Origin: Symbiodinium natans
Lineage: Eukaryota > Sar > Dinophyceae > Suessiales > Symbiodiniaceae
NCBI GenBank assembly: GCA_905221605.1
Contig: CAJNDS010002844.1
Coordinates: forward strand, 7,501-71,500
DNA: 64,000 nt
Direction of reading: 5' to 3'
The position numbers and the translations under genes are program-made. Below, in pieces: positions 44,571 to 56,618 of this stretch. The stretch's first letter is position 1. Each line of letters opens with the position of its first letter. The notes beneath the pieces are model-generated. The model saw only the letters and a list, made by a program, of their open reading frames with translations. It had not been told where the DNA came from and ran no database searches.

Positions 44571-47500
44571 CGCCACCAGGGCCCAGGCAGAACAGCGCCC
44601 GTAGCTCTGGGAGTAAGAAGCCTGGGATTGTAGACTGCCGCAGATGCAACAGCGCTCTGGGATTCAGGCGGCGTGGAATAAAAGAACACGCAGCGAGTGT
44701 GACCATAACTTCTCACTCCGCTGCCCGTTCGACCGTTCACTCAAACCCTGAAAGTCCAACCCATGACAAACGTCGAAGGTTCGGGCGTGCCCCTATATTG
44801 ACAGCCTGCAACTAAGTAGCCACTGTACCCCAATGTGCTCATCGTCCCCTACCCTGAGCCGCCACTGCCAAGTGGCCGTCGGGAGCGAAGTGAGAGGCTG
44901 GCGGCTTGTAGCTGCAACCTAAACCCCAAAGTGAAATCACTTTCAAGGACGTCATAGACCACATCCGGTATGTTCTGCAACCCCTGGCGAAGGCCAACAA
45001 AAGTCCCTTTGCATATGAACATTCGTCGAATGATGCCACGGGTAGTCAGGATTCTGCCTTCTTGACTTCAGGGCTCAAGAGCGTCAAGAGCGTGGCATCC
45101 AGTCTGAAGATTAGCAGCATGATCGAACACTCCGATCTGAATATCAGCAATCCAAAGCCAATCAAAAACTCCACTGCCATACCATTCTCAGCCAGCCGAG
45201 CGTCGAGGTGTAGAGGGCACTGGCGGTGGCGCCTGTTGGAGATTGTTGTAATCCAGTCTTGAGGAATGCTGTTATGCTTCGGCCAGTGACTTAACGTGAG
45301 TCAGGGCATTGTAAGGTGACACATGGGCGTCGAAGTTACTGCTGGCAAAGGATCGCCACGCATAAGTCACCAGAATTGCGAGAGACCCCTACAGTACCTG
45401 GAGGGCCTGGTCGCTCGCAGAGAAGCTGCACGCGCAGCTGGACTCCTGCAACAGTCGAGCTGAAGTGACTCGCGCAGGACGACGTGCCAAGCAACGTCAA
45501 CTCACAATGGTACAGATGGCGAAAGACCCGGCACCTTCCAGCGAAGCATGCGCAACGGCGAAGCTGTGCGTACCTTCATTGCAAGAAACAGCTGCTTGCA
45601 ACCACAGCAAGGTGGACGCGCCAAGCTGGCCACCCTAAGCCTCATGGCACCCCAAGACACAGCAGCAGAGGCGAAGGTAATAAAAACTCTTCGAACATCT
45701 TCGACCACAGGGATGCCTCGAGGCTGTTGCCCGAAAATTCGCAGCGAGGCACTCTCAAGGTGCAGCACCTGGGGGCATTGAGACCGTTTGAATGTCGAGC
45801 TACTGCGTTGTTGAGACTGCGGGGTCTTCATATCGCCAATGATCCCGATGCCTGCTAGACACCAGGTCCTGGTTTTTTTGGCCCCTACATCATCCCAATG
45901 CCAGCGAAGGCACAGCGCTGACGACCGCGGGGACACTGGGTGCACGGATGCCATAACCAACAAAGGCCTGCTTCTGAGGAGCACATTGTTTTGCCGTCAG
46001 GTTGTCTACTGCGGCAGCCCAGATACACTCGTACATTCTGCAAGAGCTGCAAGAATTGCAGTGCCTCTTCCTCTTCCTCTCGTGTCGGAGCAACCGCTGT
46101 GGAAGGTGCTTCATCCTGCAGGGCATGGAGCAAACCGATACTGCAGAAACCACCAACAAAGATTTGCAAACGAAGGGGCGCAGCACGCGGCACAACGACC
46201 ACCCACCTCCACCCTACTCCGAGAGCACCTGTCCACTACCCGTTCCGGCAGGCGAACGGAGAAAGTCGATATCATGGACATTCATGGACTATCCTGGCAC
46301 AAGTCACAAGAGCTTCCTCGGTCACTTGTCCAGAAACCTCCGTGCTTCTATCCAGCACCTGTCAGGCACTGCAGTGTACTGCCGCGACAACTGTTGTTAC
46401 GCCACAAGCGCCCACACCATTCCAAAAGGTTGCCGATGCCGAGAAGAGACGCTGGAGCTGAAAACTCAGTGCCTGTGCCGGCCCGTAGATCTCAAGCTTC
46501 TCCCATGCGGAATAGAAGCGAGATCTCCTGCAAGCGCAAAACGCTCCGTGTCGGGCGAGGTCTGGGCGAGGCGACGCGCAGCGTTTTGCACTTAGAAAGC
46601 AAGCGCACAAATTTTCCACAGCATCTTTATTTTTGTTGACTCAGGCACCTGGGCTGTGACGCCTCGCGAAAGCGGCGGAGCGCAGCGATGGCGGCGCGAT
46701 CTGGGCTGAGCTTCTCGAGGCGTGCGGAGAGCATCTCTTTGACATTTTTAGCCTCTACTGGACGGACCTTAGGTCCTTACAGGTAGCCTGCATCCTAGAT
46801 CTGCGAATTGCAAAGCAACCTTGAAACCCTCAACCCTATAGTTGAGGCAGGTCCACGACCCATTACTGTATACACTGATACACTCCAATATACTCCAATG
46901 ACTCTGGGTTCAAACGCGTGGCCTTCCGAAGCTTCCTTGACCAATGCTCGCATTGCCTCGCACAGAGGCACAGAGTTGGTCGGTTTAGTTTAGACCTGAA
47001 GGATCCCATTGATCGCGCTTCAGAACGAAACGCAAAGAAGTTCATGACCTTCGTGGGAAGAGGCTGGTTCTAGCACACCCGCGAAGTCAACTCTGATGCC
47101 TGTCATGAGACAAGGAAAAATGTTGGCTCGAACCCTGTCGGACATCGTAGCATTTCGTAGCTAGGTTCCTGAATACACTCGAACAAGTGCTTGGAAATGC
47201 TTATTGCAGCTTCCTGGCCTCGGAAAGCTTGGCCACTCGCCGGGACAGCTCAGTGTGAAGGGACCCCTCGATGCCTCGCAGCAACGCTTGGGCCGAGTTC
47301 CGATGGCCCTGAACTGGACACGCTCCTACTCTGAGAAAACCTTGAGCAGTCCACACCGGCAACCTGCGTAGGCACAAACTGTCCAACCCGAATCCTGCAT
47401 TTACGGCCACGTCTCGAATATGAACTGCGTGCTACTGTGATGAGACTGATTCATGTGGTTGCTTGAGGCTGACTTCTCGCCTCCTACACCTGCTGCGAGC

Positions 47501-50500
47501 TCGTAGTGGCCCTCCTCAGTCCGTCGCAGTTGCAGTGCCACCTGTGCAGCAACTAACATAGCAGGCACAAGCACAAAAAGCAGCCTGGTCCAGCTTGCTT
47601 CACTTTGGGCAAGGATGGGTCATTTGCTGTCAAACTGATTCGACTTAAGCTGGAGCCTTGCCGAACATCAGGACATCACTCTGGCCGAGGACGATGCCGG
47701 CATCCTGCATGCCAGAGTCTTGCAGAGATCAGGTTCCCACAACGAGCACCGTGGTCTTCTGCTGCGCAGACATCACAAACAGTGAGTAACTGAGATGTCC
47801 TCAAACAGACACCATGCTGCTGGCGCAGCTGTCGCACTTGCTGCAGCGGCAGGGAACTCGGCAGGCTCAGGCACGCGAAGAGGCCTTGGCACCCCGAGGT
47901 CTACTGCAACTGCTCAACCACCCAAATATGTAAAGCCCTCCCAGGTGAGGCCCTGAAACCTGCATGTGAAACACATTGGCAAGGTGCAAAACATCGAAGA
48001 TCACCGAAGCAGAATCTAGCCAGTGCGAGAGGACGCATTTTCCAGTGCCAACATACTTACAGCTTCAACCGGCCAGGAGAGGTGCTGTCAATACTTACCA
48101 TGCGCGCTACCGAAAAGTGCAATGTTGAAAACCGACGCTAACAAAAGATGCAGGCTCAAAAATGCTGCTGAAACCAACCGTGACCGCAACAAGGGTGGAA
48201 GGACGGGTAGATCGGACAGCACCGCAACAAGAAGCAGATTGGAATCGGACGTGTAGGTAGATGGTACGAGTACCACGGTACTAGTCAACGCATTTGGAGG
48301 CGCCGTGGCAGCTGGCACACGCCGCAAGCACAAGGCCCCAGCTCCGTGCTATTCTCTACAGTGCGCAGCCGGACACGGCCGAAGCCTCAGACACAGGGGC
48401 AAGAGGGTATTTGCCTGTACTTGCCCCGAAAATAATCTGCCACAATGCGCTCTCCAATCTGAGAGCTATTTCATCTGTGGCTTCCGACGTAGAATGAAAG
48501 CTTCCTCCAGATGCTCCTGCCAATGCAGCACAGGTGCCTCGGGCGATGCAAGATTGAGATAAAGATTGGGACCAACTGAGGATTGTTTTCTGGTCTCACA
48601 CTGGGCCCAACGAGATACTCATAAGTTCTCATTGCTAGCTACGTCTCGTCGCTGGAACAGTAACTCTGCTCAATACCTTGCTGCAAAGTGACGGGGACGA
48701 TAAGTAGCTCGACTTCACTTGACCCTTTACCAGGCTGGTTGAAATCGAGTGGCCGCCACGTCCAAGTCGAGTTCTAGCGACATCACATCGACCTGGTCAG
48801 CGCGTTCAACTACGAAGGGTTCGCGGAGTTCCGATCTGCAATCCGACAGATCTCTCAGCTGCCCTTCACCAAAATCAGGCGTCTTCTAAATCCTGTGCTG
48901 TCCTGATTGTTCGCAGAACCATTTTAAGCAGCGTGCGAATCGAGAGTGCAAGGTCTGTCTAGGCCGATGGGGAAGCGCAAGGAGAGCCGGCTGTTGCAGG
49001 GATGCTGCTACGGCCTTCTTCCAAGCAACTGCAGTTGCTCTTGGGAGCCTGTTTGGCGACGTGAGGCTGTTGCGAAAGCAATCTCAGCTTCCAGCAGATG
49101 ATGTACCCTCCTGCCAGGGAACTTTCAAGCGTCAAGGCAGCGGTCGAAGTTCGACAACAGCTACTCAGCCGCAAGAGGCTGCCTCAGGAGAAAGAAACAG
49201 GGCGAGCGCAGCGCCTTCTCCCGGTTGGACACCGCATGGTCTTCCGGGTGGGCATCCCCTGCCTGTCCTGCAAGAATGTTTGAAGCTGTGCGGCCCCCAA
49301 TCTCAGGAGCTGCAGCCGATGGGCATCTGCAAGTTCGTGACAAGCAAGGCATCATCTCACCTTGGCTTTGTCTCTCTGCACCAACCTCCAGGACAGCAGC
49401 CACATCCTCCACAGAGATCACACATTGGCGCGAGTGACGTTGAGCTCAAATAGCTCAACTGGTAACTGGTCTTGCTACACCTGCACGACATGGCAGCTTA
49501 GCAGCAGCCTGAACGGTACTTAGTGTATGTCGTAGGCGGAGTGGTGCCAGCAGGAATCGCAGCGGTGCCTGGCAGGTGAAATCGTTTGCAACCAAGCAGT
49601 ACACTTAGCAGATCTTACTTGCAGTGAAAGACAGCAGGGATCACTTGTACGTACACGGCGTCCCATATTGGCTTGCAGGCAGGGCTTGTCTCAAATGCTG
49701 CTGGACCGGAGCCTGCTTCAACTGCAAGGTCGTTGACCAACTGCAGGTAGAGACCTGGCAAGCATCATGTTCTGGCTTCAAGAAACTAGTTACTTCCACC
49801 ACGCATGGCAAGATTTGGCATGACATCGTATGACATGCTGACGGGCTGAGGCACGCGCAGCACAACAGAAAGCTGCGAGGTTCAGGGCAAGCAGGTGTGG
49901 CAGAAGGTCGCTCTACGTGGCATTTGATGGAAGTTGTGGACCCTTTTGGGGTCTCTGATCTACTGGCAGCAACAATTCGCCTCGGCTTCTTGCCGAGAGG
50001 CGTCTAGAACAAGCAGACCAACATCCGTCTCTTGCCCGCTTGCCAACGCTCCCTGTGAGACCCCGGATCTGGATGCCGTGGGGGATCTCGCCTGGGCCAA
50101 CTTCTCCTGCCTGGATCCTGCGGCCTGGATTTGCTGGGTCCCATCCCTGGGACCCCCCTGAGACTGCTGCGATCCCCCTGCAACCCCTTGAGGCTGGGCA
50201 CCTCGTCTCGTCTCCACATACTGCACCCTGCTCTGGGCCGGCCCGGCGCAAGCGTTTACGATTTAGCGCAACCCCCATAATTAAGTCTCGGAGCACCGGG
50301 GTGTTTCCACAACGCTCTTGGAAGGCATCGGAACAGCCAGACTACCAATGTCATATACCACTCATTCTCCGGCACACAGCTGGTCGTCTGTACACATGTA
50401 AACCGCCCCTGATCGACTGGATTCCACCCTTTTCCAGAATTCTCAGGCCCGGGGCCTCTCGACGCCGAACATGAGCAGACACATCAACGGCCGCCAAGGA

Positions 50501-51169
50501 CCTGCCAGGAAGAATGAAACCAACTCAGTACACGGGTCGAACCAGTATTGCACTCTCCGAAATCACCTGAGACAGGACCCGGCAGAGGTCACAGAAGCTT
50601 TTTTGATCACGCATGCTGTCCAGCAATGGTCCATGAGCGGCATGACGAGCCACCACTAGCAGGCATGAAGCAGGCCTGGTTGAGTCTGAGTAAGATGCTA
50701 GACCGAAGGTCTTCTTCAAAACGCAATAATTATATATAATTATCATCAACAAGAATGCCGAAACGAGTAGGCCCGACAGAAGACCATCAGCAGCTGCTTC
50801 ACGCACCGATTGGCTGGAGCACGGCCTAGGCTTTGCATCTTGTCCGTTAAAGCAGGGCAGTCAGCCAAAAACTGTGAAAAAACAACACATGAAAAAACGC
50901 AACAAAAGTCCAAGGCACACAAAGTGGAATGTGGTCGGAGGGCTCTTCCGCATTCGGCATTGGCTGCTCAGGACACTGCAACTTCGAGCCTCGGAAAAGA
51001 GCACTTAACTCAGAGGTGGCAAATTGCACGTGGTTTTTTCGCCATCCTTCTCAAACTGCATATGCCTCCCAGATTCTGTCTGGCACCGGAGAACCTTTTG
51101 CCTTGCACTGCCTTCAACTAGTGACACAGTTCTGCTGCACCATTGTACAGAGTACATACTTGTATGTTT
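44571..51169. other. long stretch without a supported gene
   Basis: Frames at 45502-46639 reach 266 codons (plus), but two other plus frames and two minus frames over the same bases look equally good. Frames at 49061-49453 behave the same way. A short CCCTCAACCCTATAG telomere-like word is at 46828 and an AATTATATATAATT palindrome is at about 50727. I cannot support a gene. Confidence 0.35.
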
Positions 51170-51210
51170 ATTGTGTGTATATATATATATATAGAGTTAT
51201 AGAGTATGTA
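51170..51210. repeat. TA microsatellite
   Basis: GTGTGTATATATATATATAT run at about 51174-51193, followed by TAGAG words. Confidence 0.85.
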
Positions 51211-52029
51211 TACATGCAGTTCCAGGTCGTTGGTCCATCCTGCCAAAGCGCTGTCCAAGAGAGCAAACGCCTCCTCATCGAAAAAGATGTAGTCCTCAAG
51301 CTCGAGCATGCTACGGGGCAGAATCGAGCAGCCGAGAGGTCCGGCCGACTTGGAGCACTCGGAGTCAATCCCTTCCCCCAATTATTAACAGCCCTTCCAC
51401 CCTCCCCCCCTCCCCGCAATATAGAAATCCGGATCTGGGGCCAGAAGTTCTAAGAAGCCTATTGATTTTCAACTACATTTAGATAAGTTTCAGTTTGATA
51501 TTTAGATCTTGGAAGCAGCTCAAATCCGCCCACTCAAACCTTAGGGAGGGGTTCAATCATCGTATGAAGGGATGAGGTCCCTTTTCTTGGGGAAAGGGGG
51601 GGCCTCACACAATATGAGGGGTTCCATGACTATCAACCGTCACAAAGCCTAAATCCAAAACAACGTAAACTCCCAGAGTTGTGCGCGCTGGGGCACAATG
51701 GTTTCCAAGCGCGTGCCAGTTCGAGTCGATGAGCAGGCCTGACCGTCAGGGCATAGCTTAAGGATAATTCGGGTCTAGGGAGCCTGAAAACTTCAACACG
51801 AATTTCGAGGCCAAAATATAGTAGCCTGGCAGACAATCTGCGGCTAGGCACCGGTACTACCGAGCAAGTCCGCACAACCGGCAATCTCCACCCGGAGAAG
51901 GACCTCATCCCCATAGCAGGCATCGAAAGCGTCGCGGAGTGTGAGTGGTGCAGCACCACCACGCTGCCAGCGAAAACGGTTCGCCTGCGTCCCGTCACTG
52001 CGATGCCGGGAGAGGATTGATTCCCAAAG
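51211..52029. other. stretch without a supported gene
   Basis: A long minus frame (51633-52742) enters this stretch but is largely the reverse of the pyrimidine tract to its right. There are G-runs at 51590-51602. No repeat. Confidence 0.4.
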
Positions 52030-52594
52030 CCCAAAACCCTCGTTTCCTGCTTTCTACTTTCTTTGCCTTTCTTCTGTTGATTGTCTTTGTAGTTGGACTG
52101 GGGGGCTGCTGGTTTGTTCACTATCTCTGTCTCCTTCTCCTTCCGCTCCTCTGGCTCCTCTGGCTCCCCTTGCTCGTCTGTGTTCTGCCCTCTATCTTCT
52201 CCATCGTCCCCGCTCTGGGTGCCGAGATGCGGCCTTCTAGGGGCAGGAGGGGGGATGCGGTGTCGATTTTGTCTTGTTTTTGTTTCGTCTTCCCTTCCCC
52301 CCCCCCCATCTCTCCAGCCGTCGTCTTCCTCCCTTGATCTCTGTCCCCATGGCTCTGCTCTGCGACGATGTCGCCCTCGTCTTGGCGGATGCTTCCAACG
52401 GTTTCGGTTTGATCCTTGGCTTCCGCACCACTTACTCTGCTTCAATCTTCCCCTTGCCCTGTCTAGTGCATCTCTTCTCCCCGTTGGTTCTGCAATCTGC
52501 TTTGTATGGGCTTTTTGCACTTGCCGCCTCCCCACAGGCACGCAGTGCATTTGATCGTTATCTCCTCGTCGACGGCTTGGTTGTCCATGGCTGA
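52030..52594 (+). CDS. candidate exon after a long pyrimidine tract, unknown hydrophobic protein
   Basis: From about 52030 to 52345 the plus strand is strongly pyrimidine-rich (CTTTCTT, CTCCTTCTCC, CTCCTCTGGC words, C8 near 52300). It ends at an ATG in CCCCATGGCT (52349). The frame from there has 81 codons to a TGA at 52592-52594 and reads MALLCDDVALVLADASNGFG, then mostly hydrophobic residues, ending RYLLVDGLVVHG. It could be a first exon after a pyrimidine-rich leader or acceptor, or a chance frame in pyrimidine-rich DNA, which favours Leu, Ser and Phe. No family is recognised. Confidence 0.25.
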
Positions 52595-53515
52595 CAAAGT
52601 TCTCTTTCTTTACGTGTAAACAGACGAAAGGAACCTCGAACATGGAGATACCTACACAGTCCCGAGGCTTCATGGTTAACAGGGGATGTGCAAAACGACA
52701 TGCGAACGCTACCAAAACTGGAAGCTCCATGGAGAACGACATGTATGGATCGCAATTTCACTCTCCCGCGCGGGAGCCCAACGCTTTTTCTAAGGGCAGC
52801 TCACCCCCTTGACAACAAGTCCAGGCTCCTTCCGCAACAGCTTCGCTGCAAAGAGGACACCCCTCTCTATCGGTTCGTAAGGTAGCGTGAGGTGACAGTT
52901 TGGTGCTTAGGGTGGGTTTGCTCCGAAACGCGAGCAAAACTCTCGCTCTCCCTCCCTTTCTCAGTGCCTTTGAGTCGGGATCTCGCGCATAGCCAGTTCC
53001 TGTGCTGTGGACTTCAAACATGACCAGGGGCATGCGGCAGAACAACTGAACGTCACAGATTGCCCTGCTGTCCAAGTTCCTTCCCAGATGTGCTCCTGCC
53101 AGCTATTGCGCAGCTTCTATGACTATGAAGGCAGCCTTCTATGGCAACACAATGCCTTGCACGATTGGAGATGCACGCATGCACTTGATTGACCGACTTG
53201 AATAACAGGGACGAGTACCACAATTCATGGCGACCAACAACTACCTTTGTGGGTGGCGGAAAGGCCAAGGAGGAATGCAAACTAAAGGAGCCTTCTAAAG
53301 ACGGAGCAAGGCAACACTTCCACGGCGCACTAGGGAGGACTCCACATTGGGCGGAGAAGGCTACAGCGGCCGATAGGCACAAGCACCAAAACGGAGAACA
53401 CTACAGCCCGCTCGGCCCGCAGCGATGAATCGGCTGGGAGAGCTTCACATCGGCGCCGAATGGATCGACCATTGCCACAGGCAATGGTAACAGCGAGCTG
53501 TCCGAACAGGCGGCT
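52595..53515. other. stretch without a supported gene
   Basis: Only short overlapping frames. Confidence 0.4.
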
Positions 53516-53562
53516 CAGGGAGGGAGGGAGGGAGGAAGGGAGGGAGAGAGGGAGGGAGCGTG
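53516..53562 (+). repeat. (GGGA)n tract
   Basis: GGGA tetramers with GGAA and GAGA interruptions. The minus frame through it is Pro/Ser/Leu low complexity. Confidence 0.9.
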
Positions 53563-53715
53563 TAAGAGAGGCAGGCGCCCAAGCATAGGGGGGGCTTCAG
53601 GCCGCACGAGTTCTGCGACGTGCTCCAATGCAATCTTGCATTTCGCTCCGGTTTTGTTTTGGTCCTTTGTTGTCCATTTCCATGTGTCGCCCTGTCGCAC
53701 TGAAGCCGACCTTTC

Positions 53716-53949
53716 ATGTGCGTGGCCGCCTCGCTCGGGTTCGCAGCCATGCTCAAATTCAACCGATACTCCCCAGGCATCCCTAGGACAATCATGCCAA
53801 ATCCATCGGCCCCAGACAAGGACGCCACACCTCCACGAGAGCAAGCAGCCTTGGAGGCTGCAGCCCGCCGCCACGCGGGAAATCTCGAGCTAAAGTGGAC
53901 AGGAGTCGTTTCCGCCACTCTGAAAACCATACGTATGTCCATGCACTGA
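53716..53949 (+). CDS. candidate exon inside the tandem duplication, unknown protein
   Basis: An ATG frame of 77 codons. From the second Met it reads LKFNRYSPGIPRTIMPNPSA, then PPREQAALEAAARRHAGNLE and LKWTGVVSATLKTI, a believable soluble protein segment. A CGGGTTCGCAG acceptor-like site sits just before the second Met. The frame stops at a TGA inside the duplicated unit. A GTATGT donor-like site (53933) lies before the stop. The minus strand is open through both copies (53445-54338) and cannot be excluded. Family unknown. Confidence 0.3.
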   Translation: MCVAASLGFAAMLKFNRYSPGIPRTIMPNPSAPDKDATPPREQAALEAAARRHAGNLELKWTGVVSATLKTIRMSMH

Positions 53950-54199
53950 GGTGATGCAAGCTGCAGACGCGGCCTGCTCAAATTCAACCGATACTCCCCA
54001 GGCATCCCTAGGACAATCATGCCAAATCCATCGGCCCCAGACAAGGACGCCACACCTCCACGAGAGCAAGCAGCCTTGGAGGCTGCAGCCCGCCGCCACG
54101 CGGGAAATCTCGAGCTAAAGTGGACAGGAGTCGTTTCCGCCACTCTGAAAACCATACGTATGTCCATGCACTGAGGTGATGCAAGCTGCAGACGCGGCC
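53750..54199. repeat. perfect 225-bp tandem duplication, two copies
   Basis: Positions 53750-53974 and 53975-54199 appear identical base for base when read side by side. The unit starts at TGCTCAAATTCAACC and ends at GACGCGGCC. Its length is a multiple of three. Perfect identity implies a very recent event, gene conversion, or an assembly artefact. Confidence 0.93.
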
Positions 54200-54364
54200 G
54201 TGCCCGTCCTCTGCGAAACCACGGGAGTTCACATTGAAATCTCCACACAGAACGACTCCTTGGTGACAGGCCGCCCACTGGACAATGAGCGTTACCGTAA
54301 TTCTTCCACACTATTATCCTCCACACTATCCTCCACACATCTGCTTTGCATGCCTAAGGAGTGA
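54176..54364 (+). CDS. candidate exon after the duplication, unknown protein
   Basis: A plus frame of about 62 codons (AAVPVLCETTGVHIEISTQN, then SLVTGRPLDNERY). It is in the phase reached by the duplicated frame if the 34 bases GTATGT...CTGCAG (54158-54191) are skipped. The two may therefore be parts of one gene. Alternatively this is chance. No domain is recognised. Confidence 0.25.
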   Translation: MMQAADAAVPVLCETTGVHIEISTQNDSLVTGRPLDNERYRNSSTLLSSTLSSTHLLCMPKE

Positions 54365-55795
54365 AGACCGGAGAGACTTTAACCTGCTTTAGGAGCAAGC
54401 AAAAACCCCAGCCTGGCAAAACATACAAGCAGAACGGTGATGCGAAGCTAAAGCCAGCATACGATTTCGCTCAGATCTTACATAGTCTTACATGCACTCT
54501 ATAGCCAAAAGCCTTAAGCAGACCTTCACGTCCTACTGGAGATCTCAGTTTACGCGAGATGTGGGTTCGGGCATCTGTGAAATCGGCTTCAATGCCTCCT
54601 GAAATCTCTTGAAATGCCTTGGAACCTTTCCTCGCAGGCACCTGCTCCCGGATCTGCCCAGGTCTTCATGAGCTCTGAAATCGTGACCAGCTCCTGACAG
54701 AAAACTGAGACAGGGCGAATGAGAGCTAGTGCTCCGGAACTACAGCTGCCGAAGGCCGACGCCTGGTATTCTTCAGGGTTTTGGAATGTTAGACCGTAGG
54801 GCTTTAGGGTTTATGTAGAGCTTGTCGGGTTCTAGGGGCTTAGAGTTTTGAATTTTAGGGCTTAAACAACTGCAGGGTCCTAAGGTGAGAAGGGGGCGGG
54901 GGGCTTCTTAGGTCATGGCGGGGGTAGGGCACCTTGTCGGGAAGACACCTTTGAGATACCAGGCAGAAGGCTTTCTCAAGTTGCTTTGGCCCAGCACAAG
55001 CAGGCTTTAAACAAGAACTTCCACACCGAGGAGCTAGCTTTCGTGACTTGGCAGGAGACTAAAGGAGAAATCAGAATCAAAGATCTGACAGAGGACTTGT
55101 CCCGGCCTCGACTGCGCATCATGCGCATACAGGTATGGAAAATTCAAGTATGGACATCTGAATTATCTGGCCTGCTGACGGACCTTGCCCTCTTTGTCGC
55201 GGGAGCCGGTCATCAGGTGAACGCCGCCTTGGCTTCTGTGCGTGCACAGAACAGAGAGGCTGCAAACGGTGAGAGCGGCCAGAAGTGCAAGCGCTGCGCA
55301 AGCGCTCACTCCACACTATGAAATACCATAAACTCCACCACCCGAGGCACAGAATAGCATGGGCAGTCCATCTACCGTCAGCTTGACAAAGCCAGCAAGA
55401 CGTCGATCCTGAGCCGGGCAAAGGAAGCTAAGTTAGGCCTTCGCCGAATGAAGCAGTGCAAAGACAGCACTTCTGGAGCAAACTTTCGAGAATCGAAGTA
55501 CCTCTGGCTGCACAATCCGCGCTCACAAGTTCCTAGCCGATAGTAACGAGAATACTGGGGAACCTCACACCCCAGGCAGATGCTGTCAAAACTAAATCAA
55601 CACTGACTTAACACTTGCTACATGCTCTATCTCACGCTGCCCAGCGTCCATGTCTCTTAGACCTTCCTCTTTCAAGTCGATGTTGGCATAGGAGCCTGTA
55701 CCGAAGGATGGCCAGAGACTTAGGACGAAGCCTATCCAACGCAATCAAAAGAGTGCAAGGGCGGTTGCAGCATGACCGAAGCCGTTGTTGAGATT
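54365..55795. other. stretch without a supported gene, TTTAGGG-like patch inside
   Basis: Degenerate GGGCTTTAGGGTTTATG and TTTTAGGGCTTAAA words lie at 54796-54866, in the G-strand orientation. A plus frame at 54986-55321 and a minus frame at 55119-55421 overlap. Neither is called. Confidence 0.4.
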
Positions 55796-55893
55796 TTACG
55801 TTGGAACAAAGTCGCGCCACAAGAATGAGCCCTCAAGCGCAAATCTAGCCAAGTTTTGCATGTGACCTTCATGGGATTTGGTCAAAACAGCGT

Positions 55894-56325
55894 TTGAGAC
55901 GTGACAATGCGACAATCGATGATCGAGGGGCCAGTCTCCATACCGCACGGCACGACAAGGTCCTTCCAAGCATGGTTGCAATTTATCATGTGGTTCGTGT
56001 CTCAGCAGAAAACACATCCAGGATGTACAGACCCTCCATCTTTCCTAGATCAGGAAGCACCCCCCCGAACAATGTCGAACTTGCGTCTGGGCTGTGCATC
56101 GTTTGGCCTCCTGTCAGCTCTTTCACAGGCATGCTAAGGTTATCTGCAACACTCCTCGGGAAGGCTGTCCAACAGCACGGCACGCTCGCGCTGCCAGAAG
56201 AGCCCAACTCCGACTTTCTCCTAGCAGCGAGATTCGAAGATATTCGGAGCATGTCGAGAATTCTGATGTTTTTTCACGGCATCCTCACATGGCTCCCAAG
56301 TGATGCTCCCCCGATCGGACAATAG
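55894..56325 (+). CDS. candidate coding fragment, unknown protein; strand uncertain
   Basis: A plus frame of 143 codons without a clear ATG at its beginning; a Met lies near codon 27 (VLPSMVAIYHVVRVSAENTS), and a later part reads SDFLLAARFEDIRSMSRILM. On the minus strand two frames also read well: 56276-55986 (RILDMLRISSNLAARRKSEL) and 56017-55796 (ending ARFALEGSFLWRDFVPT), joined by one base near 56000. I cannot decide between a plus-strand frame and a once-broken minus-strand gene. No domain is recognised. Confidence 0.25.
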   Translation: MRRDNATIDDRGASLHTARHDKVLPSMVAIYHVVRVSAENTSRMYRPSIFPRSGSTPPNNVELASGLCIVWPPVSSFTGMLRLSATLLGKAVQQHGTLALPEEPNSDFLLAARFEDIRSMSRILMFFHGILTWLPSDAPPIGQ

Positions 56326-56567
56326 AGCAAAAGCGAACAAGGCGAGCTGACATGGTAAAAACTCTGCTTCGAAGCTTCATGTTTAGTCCGGACCGGCCTG
56401 TCCGGGACCGAGAAACAAGGCACCCTGGTAGCCCCTTGCCTCGCAGGAAGTCAGCTTTCGGTACTCGGCGTACTCATGACAAGACATGTGAAGGCGGAAG
56501 AGATGGAGAGCAAGTTGCAGAGATAGAAAGGTGGAAAGAGAAATAGAGACAGAGAGAGACGAAGAGA

Positions 56568-56618
56568 GAGGCTTGAGCAGAGAGAGAGAGAGAGAGCGAG
56601 AGACTGAAAGAAACAGTT
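56568..56618. repeat. AG-rich flank of the octamer array
   Basis: GAGAGAGAGAGAGCGAGAGA and related words precede the octamer array. Confidence 0.8.

Noticed and set aside
45502-46639. Open frames of up to 266 codons on plus and 160 on minus
   Set aside because: Three plus and two minus frames overlap with similar quality and none has a recognised domain or clear splice sites.
49061-49453. Protein-like frames on both strands
   Set aside because: Plus and minus readings are equally plausible and no domain or splice signal breaks the tie.
51633-52742. Open frame of 369 codons on the minus strand
   Set aside because: Its centre is the reverse of a pyrimidine tract and reads Arg/Glu/Gln low complexity, so it is probably a composition artefact.
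53445-54338. Minus-strand frame of 297 codons through the duplicated unit
   Set aside because: Less protein-like than the plus frame and it includes the GGGA microsatellite as a Pro/Ser/Leu run. Kept only as an alternative.
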